The notes beneath the pieces were generated by a model. It was given only the letters and a program-made list of their open reading frames with translations, searched no databases and was not told the origin of the DNA. The position numbers and the translations under genes were made by a program. Below, one piece after another: positions 9,719-20,659 of a stretch of DNA of 64,000 nucleotides (positions are counted from its first letter, which is position 1; every line of letters begins with the position of its first letter). This DNA comes from Aspidapion aeneum. Lineage: Eukaryota > Arthropoda > Insecta > Coleoptera > Brentidae. Location: positions 57,340,108 through 57,404,107 of the forward strand of contig OY755044.1 of NCBI GenBank assembly GCA_963576565.1, in the 5' to 3' direction.

Positions 9719-11760
9719 CATGTGTGAATTATCTAGACGAAAAACACCTTTATGCAATGAATTCTTTATATAAAAAGAAACCGCAACGAAAGTGGAGATG
9801 GCTCAGCCCTAATGGAATAACGAAAAACGAAACTGATCACATGCTGACTACTAAGAAAAACATCGTTAGAGATGCAACAGTCCTAAACAGCTTTACAACA
9901 GGCAGTGATCATAGGATGATTAGAACAAAAATCGGCATTGACAACAATTCCGAAATGAAAAGAATGAACAACTTGACACGAATAAACTTACACAAAATAA
10001 AGTTTTATACAAAGAAATGCTAACCCAAGCCTGCGAAAATAAAAATATATATGAAATGAATGATACGCTGACAAGAGTTATAACAAAAGTAAGAAAAGAT
10101 ATTACATAAAAAGATAAAAATAAAGAAAATTGTATATCAGAAGAAATAAAGAAACTGATGAGACAGAAGGAAAAAGAACATCGATTGAATACACGGAAGT
10201 AAATAAAACTGTAAGAAAAATGATAAAAGAAAATAAAAGAAAGAGCCAAGAAATAAAAATTGAGAGAGTTGTAGAAAATAACAGAAACATGAAATGTCTA
10301 AGGCGACTATTTAGATATGAAATAATTAAAATAAAGGAGACTAACGTTGAAGGGGATATTATAAATATCACACAACTAGTCTATAGAGAATTATACCAAA
10401 CAAAAAGGGAACCATCACGAGAAACTACGAAGAAACTCCAAACAAAAAATAAAGAACATAAACTCAGAGCTACAACCTGAAATAAGCAAAGCGGAAATAA
10501 AGAGAGGATTAAAGATAATGAAAAATAATAAATCACCTAGAAAAGACGGAGTAACGGCAGATATGCTCAAATACGGTGAGCTTTACCTTTACTTTTAGTT
10601 AGTACGATACATACTCTCCTGAATAAAATACTAAAAGAAAAAATAAACCCAAACAACTGGAAATATTCAATAACCATTATCAACCTATAATACTGCTCAA
10701 TATAATTAATAACTAAAAAATTTGAAGAATATCAATCAAATGAACAAGCAGGCTTCAGAAAAGGTTTTTGTACAGTTAAACACCTATTAACTATAAAAAT
10801 CCTAATAGAACAAGCCAACAAATATAACATTCCACTATATATTGCGTTTATAGACTTTGAAAAAGCTTTTGATATCATTGAGCACTGGGTAGTAAAAGCA
10901 TCTTTAATTAATAGCCGAATAGATTACAGATCCACTGACTTAATAGCCAATATATATCCAAAGCAACAAAATCAATCAAAATCAACGAAGGAACCAAACC
11001 AATCCGCATAAGAAGGGGTGTCAGAAATTGTGACACAATATCCCCTAAACTATTTAACCAGGCCCTAGAAGGGTTTTTCAAAACATAGATTGGGAAGAAA
11101 TAGGCATCAAAGTAAACGGACTATTCTTGAACCACCTAAGATATGCTGATGATATTCCCTTAATAAGAGATATATATACCTGGGACAAATTATTGAACTA
11201 AAAAAGAAAACCAAATAGCTAAAATCAAGAGACGAGTAACATTGGCATTGGCAGCATTCGGTAAATTAAGCTACATATTAAAAAAATAAAAATATCCTTA
11301 GTACCTCAAAACAAAAGTGTATATCCAATGTATTCTTCCTGTACTTACTTATGGATTCCAGACCTGGACACTTACAAAATCAAACATAGATAAGGTAACA
11401 AAAGCCCAAAGATCAATGGAAAGATAAATGTTATATATAAGGCTAACAGATAGAAAAAGAAATGAGTTGATAAGAATTAAAACAAAAGTAAGGGATGTAA
11501 GAGGAGAAGTAGCAAATTTAAAATGGACATTTTCCGGTCATAATATCAAACAGAAAGACGATTGATTGAACATGTGTATTGTAACCTGGAGACCTTGGGA
11601 AAATAAAAAAAGTAGGAAAAACCCTCAAATAAGATAGCGGATGATTTGAAGAGATATAAAGGATCTAGATGGATAAACATGGCGACAGACAGAGAAGAAT
11701 GGACGATATTGGGGGAGGCCTATATCCAAAGATAGATCGAAGAAGGCTAGATAGATGGAA
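9719..11760 (+). pseudogene. RTE-type LINE copy, 5'-truncated and decayed
   Basis: The copy starts inside the endonuclease domain: RKWRWLSPNGITKNETDHML then SFTTGSDHRMIRTK at about 9798-9930. It runs through the linker (ENKRKSQEIKIERVVENNRN, near 10228-10287), the RT palm with IDFEKAFD (about 10851-10874), the YADD region as HLRYADDI (about 11132-11155), and the C-terminal TDRKRNE and RPW blocks. It ends in a short TAGATAGATGG tail near 11747-11758. Many frameshifts and stops split it. The same family lies on the minus strand at 60979-63390, and both copies begin in the endonuclease C-terminal region. It ends 250 bp before the next LINE relic. Confidence 0.85.
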
Positions 11761-12011
11761 CATATGTTGTACAATATTATTGTATGGAGTCAAAAAGCGC
11801 GTTTCTTGCAGACCTCTTTTTTTGAGACATATGATTTTAACTTTGTGTTGATTTTTATTTTAGAACCTGTATGTTTAATGTTTAAAAAGTCACAAAAGTT
11901 TAAATGGGTAGGAATAGAATTAAACCAGATCAATTTTTTTTTTATCACAACTAACCCCTAATACTAAGGTAAAGGTTAGAGGATTCCTACTTTTATCTTA
12001 ACAACTTGTAA

Positions 12012-12391
12012 GTTGGGGGGCAGCATTTCATAATACAATAAAAAAAGTACAAATTATTCAAAACACATTTTTAAGTATTTTGTTAAATAAACCTCGATTG
12101 TGCGGAACAGATTCTTTGTATAGTGAGAGCGGCCTGATGGATTTAAATGAAATATATATTTTACAATTGCTTAATTATCAACACAAAAACAAAAATAATT
12201 TGATAGAAATAGAACACACATATAATACAAGACATAGAATGCAAATAAATGTAAAAACTATAAAAACTAAAACAGTAAGGGGTCAAAGAACTATTGCTTT
12301 TCTTGGGCCACATGTATATCGTCTGATACCGGAAGAGGTTAGATCAGATCAGTTAAAATCTGGATACAATCCACACCTCGATCATTTTTAA
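12012..12391 (+). pseudogene. LINE ORF2 C-terminal fragment, CR1-like
   Basis: The frame is open from about 12012 to the TAA at 12389. It carries KKVQIIQNTFLSILLNKPR, then HTYNTRHRMQINV and GPHVYRLIPEEVRS. These match the conserved end of CR1/Jockey-type ORF2 proteins: LQ..+IR, then YNTR, then G..+YN.LP.+I+. Nothing of the RT core remains upstream because the copy is 5'-truncated, the usual outcome of target-primed reverse transcription. The following 200-300 bp, with AATAAA-like signals near 12575 and 12685, is probably its 3' UTR. Confidence 0.7.
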
Positions 12392-12699
12392 AAAAGATTA
12401 TTATTGAAAAAGGGGGTGATATAAAAAGGGTATAATTTGCAACGAAGGTACATATTGAATTTGATGGTTTTATTCTGCAAAATATTACCAAACTAATCTT
12501 ATTCTTTATTAATATTGTTGTTATTGTATTTTAGGATTAATTTCTTAGTGTTGCTATTGTAATTCTAAAATTTGAAATTAATAAAAGAAAAATGCCACGC
12601 ACAAGCTTCTCGAGGGCTTCAGTGGCTTCTCTTTATTTATTTCTTATTTTAATATATTTGCTATGTAAAACTTTTCTTTATTGGAAATAAATATATAAC

Positions 12700-12911
12700 A
12701 TAACAAAACATAACTGCTTGTTTATTAAAATTCTACAATTGTATATGAATAACGTAATGCATTATAATACTTATAGTAGGTTAGTGTGTGTGTTTATTTA
12801 TTAATATCCTTTTGATTGCCTGCTAAACTACATTCCTATTTTCTCATTTTATTTTTGTGAATCTAATAAAAGAACAATTTTTGCAATCTGTCCTGCAAAA
12901 CAAACAAAAAC
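12700..12911. other. AT-rich spacer
   Basis: No gene or clear repeat is seen between the LINE 3' end and the tandem repeat that begins near 12912. Confidence 0.4.
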
Positions 12912-13285
12912 ATTTTGATCGACCTTTGTCTTTCTAAAAATTCATACAAGTTAGACATATCAATCCAATATAAAAAAAGAATTTCTCGAATCGGTTCAAT
13001 AGAAGTTGAGAAATTAGTGGAAATATAAAGACCCTTTTCATTGATCTAGATCTCCTTAAGAATTAGTACAAGTTAAGCCACACCAATGCAATACAAAAAG
13101 AATTTCTTGAATCGGTTTAGTTGGTGCTGAGAAAGTAGTCAAAAAACTAATAAGACCCTTTTGGGTGATCTATTGCTTCTTTAAATTTAATACAAGTTAA
13201 ACATATCAATCCAATACAAAAAGAATTTCTCGAATCGGTTCATTAGGTGCTGGGAAATTAGTGAAAAACTATTAAGGACCAAATG
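12912..13285. repeat. Three diverged tandem copies of a ~125-bp unit
   Basis: Each copy contains, in order, a GATCnA..CTT start, AATACAAGTTA or a close variant, CAATCCAATACAAAAAGAAT, TTCT(C/T)GAATCGGTTCA and a GCTGAGAAATTAGT-like end. Copies begin near 12915, 13042 and 13165. Divergence between copies is moderate. I see no coding potential. Confidence 0.8.
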
Positions 13286-14150
13286 AGATTTGCGCAGTAC
13301 ACCTAAATGCGTCTTTCTTGGAAACTGTCAATGCAAAACATGCGCACATAGCGTAAAAAGTAGCTTTGCTACCCCCAGCTGATAGCGATCTTGATTGCCC
13401 TTATTATTATTTTATTTTAATATGCCTTTTGGCACTTTTTGAGGGAGGCTTTTAGCCTTTGTGGGTTTTTTCCAATAGATACTAAAATTAATAATTATTT
13501 TGATGCGGTTTTAGTTGTTCTGAAATATTAACATTCAATACGTTTGCAATATTCTTGACGATCATTACGACCATTTTTATAAAATAAATAATTAAAAATT
13601 GCAATTTTTTTCAAATATTACGACAATTGCGCCACACATATAAATAACCAACTGCATTACGTATTGCATCATATTACTTTTCCTCCTTGCTAAGTAGATA
13701 AAACAAAAACATGTGAGGGGTCATAAGGTTATCATTTAACTACATAAACAGTGATACAAAGGGATACATATAGGAAAATGCACATCGAAAAATTCAAAGA
13801 AATATTATTAAAAATGATTTTATTTTTAACAAACAGGGACAATTATTAATCAACTTTTTTATATTAAAACATATCAGGATAAGCTAGTGCAGTATTTTTT
13901 TGGCTATTCTGTCAATTTTACACCTTGTTAGGTAACACAATAGGTATACATTTCGTATGGGTCCCCAACTTGAACTACAGCCACGGGTTACGTAGCACAA
14001 TAGGTGACACAGTACACACACATCACTATTAAATCTCGCATTGGTCACGTCTTAAACACCACAAACAACTTTCGCCTTATATCTTTTTAACCAACACTTC
14101 GTTCATTCAGACATGGCTATAACATATTTATTTAATAAGGCCCTTTCACA
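13286..14150. other. Non-coding stretch
   Basis: I find no gene. A short repeated CACAATAGG motif occurs near 13936 and 13998, in DNA slightly less AT-rich than its surroundings. Confidence 0.4.
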
Positions 14151-14154
14151 CTAA

Positions 14155-14340
14155 TTCTCTCTTTCTCTTTCTCTCTCTCTCCATCACTCTTTCTCTCTCT
14201 ATCCATCAGGCTTTCTCTCTCTCTCTCTCTCCATCAGTCTTTCTCTCTCTCTCTCTCTCTCCATCAGTCTTTCTCTCTCTCTCCATCAGTCTTTCTCTCT
14301 CTCTCTCTCTTACTCTCTCTCTCTCTCTCTCTCTCTTACT
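14155..14340. repeat. (CT)n microsatellite with CCATCAGTCTT interruptions
   Basis: Runs of CTCTCT alternate with CCATCA(G)(T/G)CTTT at least five times. The array is therefore a higher-order repeat of a (CT)n block plus an 11-12 bp spacer rather than a simple dinucleotide. Confidence 0.95.
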
Positions 14341-14499
14341 TAAACGTTTTCGAACATCATTCATGAATATTGCTCCAGACTAAGGTCTTTTTGGTTTACA
14401 TACAAATATTAACTGATATCGACCGTAAACTTAGGACACCCATTTTGTAAACGAAGCCATTAAAAATTTCCAAATGCCAGCTTATTATTGCAATTGACT

Positions 14500-14560
14500 G
14501 ATTGACACATGACAGATTGACACATGACAGATTGACATATGACAGATTGACCAATGATAT
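14500..14560. repeat. Short tandem repeat, 16-bp unit
   Basis: The unit GACAGATTGACACAT occurs three to four times with small changes (GACAGATTGACATAT, GACAGATTGACCAAT). It probably arose by replication slippage. Confidence 0.85.
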
Positions 14561-14856
14561 TTAACAGATCACCTCAAACTTATTAAATACGTTTTGACAG
14601 TTGTGACGTCACACAGACGTGTGACCTTGACGGGGCCAATTTTCGCTAACTTGAACCTTAGCGTTTTCTTATGGGAATTTACATGGGAAATTCTGCAGAA
14701 CTCCTATAGCCCATTTACTCATAAGGAATAAGTATACAAAAATTCAGCTTGCACCTATTTGATTTCCTTATCTGATTGGGCTGCAAATGTTTTTATATGT
14801 ATTATTATATGTATTTTTTTTAATTTGTGCACATAATAAGAAGCAAAATAGCAATA

Positions 14857-15921
14857 TTAGTAGAATAAATTTGCAGCGTATTTTAAAATAAAGCTGCAAC
14901 AAGGGTATATTTTTTTATATTTGGCATGGTAGTAGCTAACACCAAAAGCTAAAATTTCATTCGAGGATTCCCTATTTTCCGGCATCAGAATCCAAGATGG
15001 CGGCTGCCAATGTTAAGAAAAAAAATTAATTCCCTGTTTTTAGTTGGACCTACTTAATTCAAAAATGTAAAAAAAATTACACCTGTCACTTAAAAACAAC
15101 ATGGCGGCTATATTTAAAAAAATCGTTTTTCTTCGATATTTTCTTTATTTTACAATCAATCAAATCACCCGGTACGTGACATATGTTAAATTTTTTGACA
15201 TTTTTAAATTATCTGTGTTTTGTTTAACAAGATGTCTTATTTTTTCCAGTTTTTTTGGTCAATTTGAAAAAAAAATGCTTTTTTTACTTTTTCTACCGTT
15301 ATCTTTAAAAAATAAATAAATTATAACAGAACAAAAAAACTTTTTTACCTGAACTTCGGCCACCATCTTAAAATTTAAAAGTCAAATTGTAACTTTTTAT
15401 ACATTTTTACAAAAGATCCAAATTTTTTTTGTTGTCAAAATTTAATTTAGTCTACAGGTTTTAAAGTTCTTATTTATTTTTGACATATTAGGCACCATCT
15501 TTGTGTCGGTCAGGAAACCTAATATTTTTTTCAATGGGTTTAAAGAGCTGGTCAATAGCTTTAATATGCGGTAATAAACATAAATATCGCACAAAAAATA
15601 AAGAAAATATCAAAGAAAAACGATTTTTTTTTACATTTTGCCGCCATTTTGTTTTCAAGTGACAGGTGGATTTTTTAAAACATTTTTGAAGTGAGCAGAT
15701 GCCATTTAAAGTAAATTTGTCAAAATTAATTTAATTTCTCTTAAAACAAGGAATTCATTTTTTTTTTCTTAACTTTGGCAGACGCCATCTTGGATTCTGA
15801 GGCCGAAAAATCGAGGATCCTTGAACGAAAATTTAGCTTTTGGTGTTAGGTACTACCATACCAAATATAAAAAAAATACCCTTTTTGCAGCTTTATTTTA
15901 TAAATTTACTCTACTATATAC
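14857..15921. mobile_element. Foldback element with ~300-bp inverted arms
   Basis: The left arm (about 14857-15150) and right arm (about 15570-15921) are imperfect inverted copies. Matching landmarks on the two sides are AATAAAGCTGCAA, ATATTTGGCATGGTAGTA, CACCAAAAGCTAAA, CAGAATCCAAGATGGC, CACCTGTCACTT and AAATCGTTTTTCTT. The unpaired centre is about 420 bp. No transposase frame is present; the 72-codon frame inside is accidental. This architecture is that of a foldback or long-TIR non-autonomous DNA transposon. I could not fix a target duplication. Confidence 0.8.
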
Positions 15922-16864
15922 TTCGTTAGTTATAAACGATTTTACTGGTGAAAATCCCTAGTATACCGACCAAAAAAACTTTAATAACCTTAACCAAGGT
16001 TATGTTTTTTAAGTGTACTAAGAAAAAATAGGTATGGAATTTTTGGACGACTGAACAAAATAAAGCTACATTCCAGATACTCAGTAATTGTTTACACAGG
16101 TAAAAGTAGTCTTTAATTTAAGAATCAGTCCAAAAATCGGAAAAGGCTCTCCGTTATCGGTGTAGAAGTATTTAACCTTGCTTTTGGGCAAATGGTCATT
16201 TTACCCTAGTTTGACCCCGCTGTATCCGAATATTTCGGTTACCCCCCCTTAAATAACTTCGTAAAAAATGTCTGGTATACTTTACTGTAGAAAATAAAAT
16301 TTTATTTTATAACGCTGTAATATAATGTGGAGTGTGTGTTTAAGACTCCAGGGGCGTAATAAAAATGTATATTCAAAAATAACCCAAATAATCAATTTTG
16401 TTACATGTTTTATCTATATATTTTGTGAAAACTAAACTTCTTAGGAAAGAATTTGCCTTTCTTAGGAAAGAATTTGCCTTTTTACCGTATCCTACTACTA
16501 TTTTAGGGGTTTTTGCAGCTAATTAAATAAAAAACCTGATTTTTGGTTGTACAATAATATATTTTGAATGCATGCCTGCTGTGTCAAATGGTACTTTACA
16601 GCGTCAATTTTAAATTTTGGCGTCACGTTGGCCGCTATCTTAAATATCTCAGTATCAGCCCTTGTCAACATTTTGAGGGGGGCGAGGGCACCGGAATATT
16701 CGGATTCGGTGTAATCAAATTAGGGAGAATTGACCATTGGCCCAAAAGGAATATAAAATACTTCTAGAAAGTCAATTCTTATCTTTCCTTGAGTAAAAAG
16801 GTCAAGAAGTGGTATATTTAGAATTATCTTAAATTTGATGTTTAATAAATATTGTTTTTTTTAG
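15922..16864. other. Non-coding stretch upstream of the first visible CUB exon
   Basis: No convincing coding exon is seen. A short duplication, TTAGGAAAGAATTTGCCTTT, occurs twice at 16440-16480. If the CUB gene has earlier exons they are either upstream or too short to recognise here. Confidence 0.4.
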
Positions 16865-17007
16865 ATTGACCAGACCATGTAGGCTAAATGAAGGATATGT
16901 AAGCACTAGCTCGGACCTAACATTATCCCATTCTATTAAGTATGGAAGTGTCCTATATCCAGTGAACTTCGTTTTAAGATATGAATTTGTTGATTTATCT
17001 CAAGAAG
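16865..17007 (+). CDS. CUB-domain gene, exon A
   Basis: This host exon is framed by TTTTTTTTAG at its left and AAG|GTAACA at its right. It encodes CRLNEGYVSTSSDLTLSHS and then VLYPVNFVLRYEFVDLSQE. The second part, hydrophobic beta strands with LRYEFVD, resembles the last strands of a CUB-like domain. The exon enters with one base of a split codon and leaves after one base, matching exon B. The upstream exon that should supply the first two bases of the opening codon was not found. Its base composition is richer in G/C than the flanks. With exons B to D it forms one gene whose protein is probably secreted or membrane-attached. I do not know its name; an insect CUB protein such as Culd is only a hypothesis. 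Confidence 0.7.
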
Positions 17008-18786
17008 GTAACAAACTTTAAACTTTGTTGCTCAATGCCCAATCTTAAATTTTTAGCTTTTTTTAAGATCTAAAGAATACCAATCTCTTTTTTAGTTATT
17101 GAAATATAAAGCTCAACTAAACAACATTTAATTTATTGTTCTGTTGTAAACAAATCATAATCCATAAAAATTTCCGGTTAAATTGGTGAGGCAAAAGTTA
17201 AATGCAAAAGTTTGTGAAAAAACATCCCAATCTTGAATTTATGACGTAACACAGGCGCTTCAACTCAAATTTGAGGCAAGAACACCCGAGGACCAATTTT
17301 TTTTTATAAAAAATTGCCATTTTTAGTACTTTAAAAATATATCTGTTAGCTTTCAAATATAAAACGTCTTACTTTTTTAATTGGTTTGGTTCAGTTTGTT
17401 TATGTTTATTGTTTTTTGTTAAAACTAATTTCGCGAAAATTATAAGCCAAGTTTGCAAAAAAATATTTAAAAAAAGCCGCCATCTCCAATTGGAGTCACT
17501 TAAAATTGTGTTATCTATTATCAATCGATTTAGGGTAGTTTAAAAAAATGAAGTACAATAGGCCACTCAACTAAGGTTTACATTTTAAACAACTGAATAA
17601 AATTTTAGTCTTTAGAACAAGGGAACGACTTCAAATTACTGGAAAGTTACCGCTAAACCTCCGTAATGAACCACGTTTATTATGGATATTAAACGGGGTG
17701 ATAGGTCGCTAATGTGTCTAATTTGAAGTGAGAAAGTGCGGATCAACTCAAATCAAACCTAATGATAAAAAAGTAAATTAATTAAGAAATATATGTTACA
17801 CCTAGTGGCAAGGAAGGAATCGAACCCGGATCAACCGCGCGGCAAGCGACACCGGCATGGAAGCCCGCTATTAAACAGAGACCACGTACGTCTTAAATAT
17901 ATCTGTACTGCTAAAGCGTATTAAAACCATTAATGGAAAATGACTGTTCAAGCGTTCCGCCATATTGGATTTAATTGAACCTAAACGTATGGCTTGGATT
18001 CAAAAAGTAGACGCTTTTAATAAAATTTGAAAGGGATTGCTTTCAAATGACGTTGACAATTTTTCAATGCCGTGATTTGACGTTGTCAAATTTGGGGTCA
18101 ATTTTTTATTTTTAATTTAAAAGAAAAAAATGTTTTGTATTCTGGAACTTTTCGAAGACAAAGTGATTATCTTGTGTTGACAAATTATAGCGTATTTATC
18201 CTAAGGTAACTGATAATGGGTGTTTTTAGCTTAGAAAAGAGATGGTGCTGAGAGCGCGTCACCCATTATTAGTACCCTGAATCTCTCCAAGCCATTCGTT
18301 TGGTTAGATTTGAAGTCCACATGCCGACACGGTTGAAGCAGTTATTTTTAGAGGCCTTTGTCCAGTACAGATATATTTAACCCTTTATAGAGCGGATAAT
18401 GATTGAAGGAAATTGATCGATTTTTTTTTCTAAATTAGCTATTTGAACATTTTTAAAGACAATTGGTGGACAAACTTTGCCCCCCCCCCCTTTTTTTTTC
18501 AACAGGTGGTAAAATCGACCAGTATCCATTGCAGACAAATAGCACGTGTTTTTCTCAAGTTGTCTAAATGCTCACTGGTTGAATTTTGAACCACTTTTTC
18601 TGAATCGTAAAAGCTAAAAACATCCGGTCAAATTGTCGACCAGTGTGCGTTGGTAGAAGCTAATATGAAGTATGTATATGAATATTTTTTTTCGTTGGTT
18701 AAAATATCGACCGGTATCCTATAAAGGGTTAACGTACGTGACTCATGAGACTCAAAGTGAAAGATTTATTGATAAAATTATTTCAG
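17008..18786 (+). other. Intron between CUB exons A and B
   Basis: The intron runs from GTAACA to TTATTTCAG in phase 1 and is 1,779 bp long. It contains a tRNA-like sequence (17803-17890) and little else that I recognise. A C10 run followed by T9 lies at about 18480-18499. Confidence 0.65.
17803..17890 (-). repeat. tRNA-like sequence, probable SINE head or tRNA relic
   Basis: On the minus strand a perfect pol III B box, GGTTCGATTCC (17816-17826), is preceded about 45-55 bp upstream by TGGTCTCTGTTTAATAGCGG, a weak A-box-like stretch. The segment is GC-rich within very AT-rich DNA, as tRNA-derived SINE heads are. I could not fold a clean cloverleaf with a convincing anticodon arm, so a functional tRNA is unlikely. 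Confidence 0.4.
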
Positions 18787-19009
18787 GTATTCAAATGTCA
18801 AGAAATCCATGCGACCGGCTATTCAAAGCGCAAAACGGTCGATTTTACTCCCCCAAGATTCCATTTCTTTTCGGTAGAGGGGGCCAACGAGATTTGACGT
18901 GCAGCTACCAGTTTGAATCTACAGAGTCACAAAAATTAAAGTTGACTTTTAATAAAGCACAGTTTGGCAGTAAGGAGTGTGACACAGACTATAATTCTGA
19001 AATAAACAG
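18787..19009 (+). CDS. CUB-domain gene, exon B (N-terminal half of a CUB domain)
   Basis: The acceptor is TTATTTCAG and the donor AACAG|GTAAGG, which is a strong consensus. The exon encodes NPCDRLFKAQNGRFYSPKIP, then LTCSYQFESTESQKLKLTF and KECDTDYNSEIN. A Cys, a G-x-F-x-SP-x-x-P turn, then C-x-Y-x-F and L-x-L-x-F strands is the classic start of a CUB domain, an extracellular beta-sandwich used in protein-protein and protein-ligand binding. The entry phase fits exon A (the split codon gives Gly), and the exit phase (two bases, AG) fits exon C, 34.6 kb downstream. Confidence 0.8.
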
Positions 19010-19129
19010 GTAAGGCATATGAGTTACAGAAACAAACTAGCAGATAACCACCTGCCTTGTCATTTTTTTCTACACAGTATAAGTCGTTTTATTTTGGGCA
19101 CTTCAGGATAGTTACAGCTACTTTGAAGA

Positions 19130-19890
19130 GAGCTGGAAAAAACTGACTTAGAACGTTTTCCTGCGTTACCCGACGCCTATTCTCCACCTCCTTTGATCCT
19201 GACAATCATCTTATGTCAGATTTTTTTGACTCATTGAACTTTGGATTGACTGTTGCTTTTCCAGTTTAGGACGCCCTCTTTTTCTGTGCCCTATTGGTTG
19301 GCATTCTAGACGTGCTTGGGTACTGGCTGTACCATATCAATTGTCTTTTAGTGTTGTCATCCATTATGCTTCCCTCGATTATGATCTCGTTTCTTATATG
19401 ATCTGTTCCAGATATTCTCATTGATCTTCTTATTGCATCCATTTCGACAGTTTCTGTTACGCGACAAGTCTTTATTCCATACAATAGGGAACTTTTTGCC
19501 ATTGTTTCTATTTCTTTTACCATCGTTTTTTCCAGTTTTTTACAGTATGTTCCTGTCTTATCAAATGTGACACCCAAGAATACATACTCATTGCATGGAG
19601 ATATTGTTTGTCTATTCTCTAGTTCCAACTCACTAGATTCGTTTCCAATACATAAGTATACTGTGTTTTGTCCACGTTCACTGTTAACCTCCACTTTTGG
19701 TATTATTCCGTAAATTTTCTCATCATATACTCCATGTCTTCCTTATCATTAGCTACAATTACTTCGTCGTCACCAAAATGTAGTGTGTATATGGTAAATC
19801 GGTCGTTAAGTGGTATATTTGATACCCCATACTTTAACTTGTCGCCTAGACAAGGAGCAAAAACCAAATGTAAGATGTGACTCTTCAGCT
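19130..19890 (-). pseudogene. RTE LINE fragment, antisense to the CUB gene
   Basis: The minus strand encodes the RT C-terminal region: DKEDMEYMMRKF-like sequence near 19700-19750, GNESSELELENRQTISPCNE then YVFLGVTFDKTG (about 19540-19650), and CRVTETVEMDAIRRSMRISG near 19410-19470. The same blocks occur on the plus strand at 52440-53080, so both belong to one LINE family. It lacks the endonuclease and palm and is broken by an internal deletion around 19500. Its 3' end lies near 19130. Confidence 0.85.
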
Positions 19891-20081
19891 ATATTATAGT
19901 CTCATTAGTGTCATACGCGGTACCACTAAAATTTGTCACCTGGTTGGTTTAGTTTTTAAATGGAATAAGAAAAAATAAACTTTCTTCCTATTATGTTTTG
20001 CTATTAGATAAAACACCAATTATTACTTTATACAGGTTTCTTTAAGTTTGCATAATTGCTAATTTATGATTTAAATAAAAG

Positions 20082-20330
20082 AAACATTTTATTTAAAAAA
20101 AACTTTATTTCCTAAACCTATTGCATTTTTTATTAAGTAAAATTAATATTAATTATTTATACAGAGTGTTTTGTTAAATGTGCACTATTGGTTACTTATT
20201 CTTTTGATTAAGGGAAACATATTATTATTCAAAAAATAAACTTAGTTACCTAAACCTATTGCTTTTTATTATTAAGCAAAAATAAATATTAATTCTCTAT
20301 ACAGGGTGTTTCATTAAATCTAAACCATGT
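20082..20330. repeat. Two tandem copies of a ~135-bp AT-rich unit
   Basis: Each copy runs from AAACAT through CCTAAACCTATTGC, TTATTAAG, AATATTAATT and ends in TATACAG(A/G)GTGTTT. Copies start near 20082 and 20216, and a partial third begins near 20358. The TACAGGGTGT end recurs near 1014 and 60648, so this looks like a dispersed repeat that has duplicated locally. Confidence 0.75.
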
Positions 20331-20659
20331 TAACTTAAATAAAATTAAAAATAAAAAAACATATTATTATTAAAATAATATACATTGTTGCCGACCCATT
20401 CAGACCACTACAATAGAAAAACAAACAAACAGCAACGATTTCGTTGTAAAGTTTGTTTTTGTGACTGTTTGTCTGTCTGTGACGAAATTAAGGTAAGGGG
20501 GGAAGTAACACTGATCGAGTGTCTCCCAACGTTTTTTTATGAACAAGCATGGTGCAAAATTTCAAACTGGTAACCGGAAGTAAAATATTTTAACGGCGTT
20601 TGTAACTAAATCCACGGACTAATTAATAGGCAAAGAAAGGCAAAAGTTTTTTAAATTAT

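Noticed and set aside
15101..15319. 72-codon plus-strand frame
   Set aside because: It falls across the left arm and centre of the foldback element and has no protein-like features beyond K/F-rich runs.
17803..17890. Functional tRNA gene
   Set aside because: The B box is perfect but I cannot fold the acceptor and anticodon arms; a SINE head or relic is more likely.
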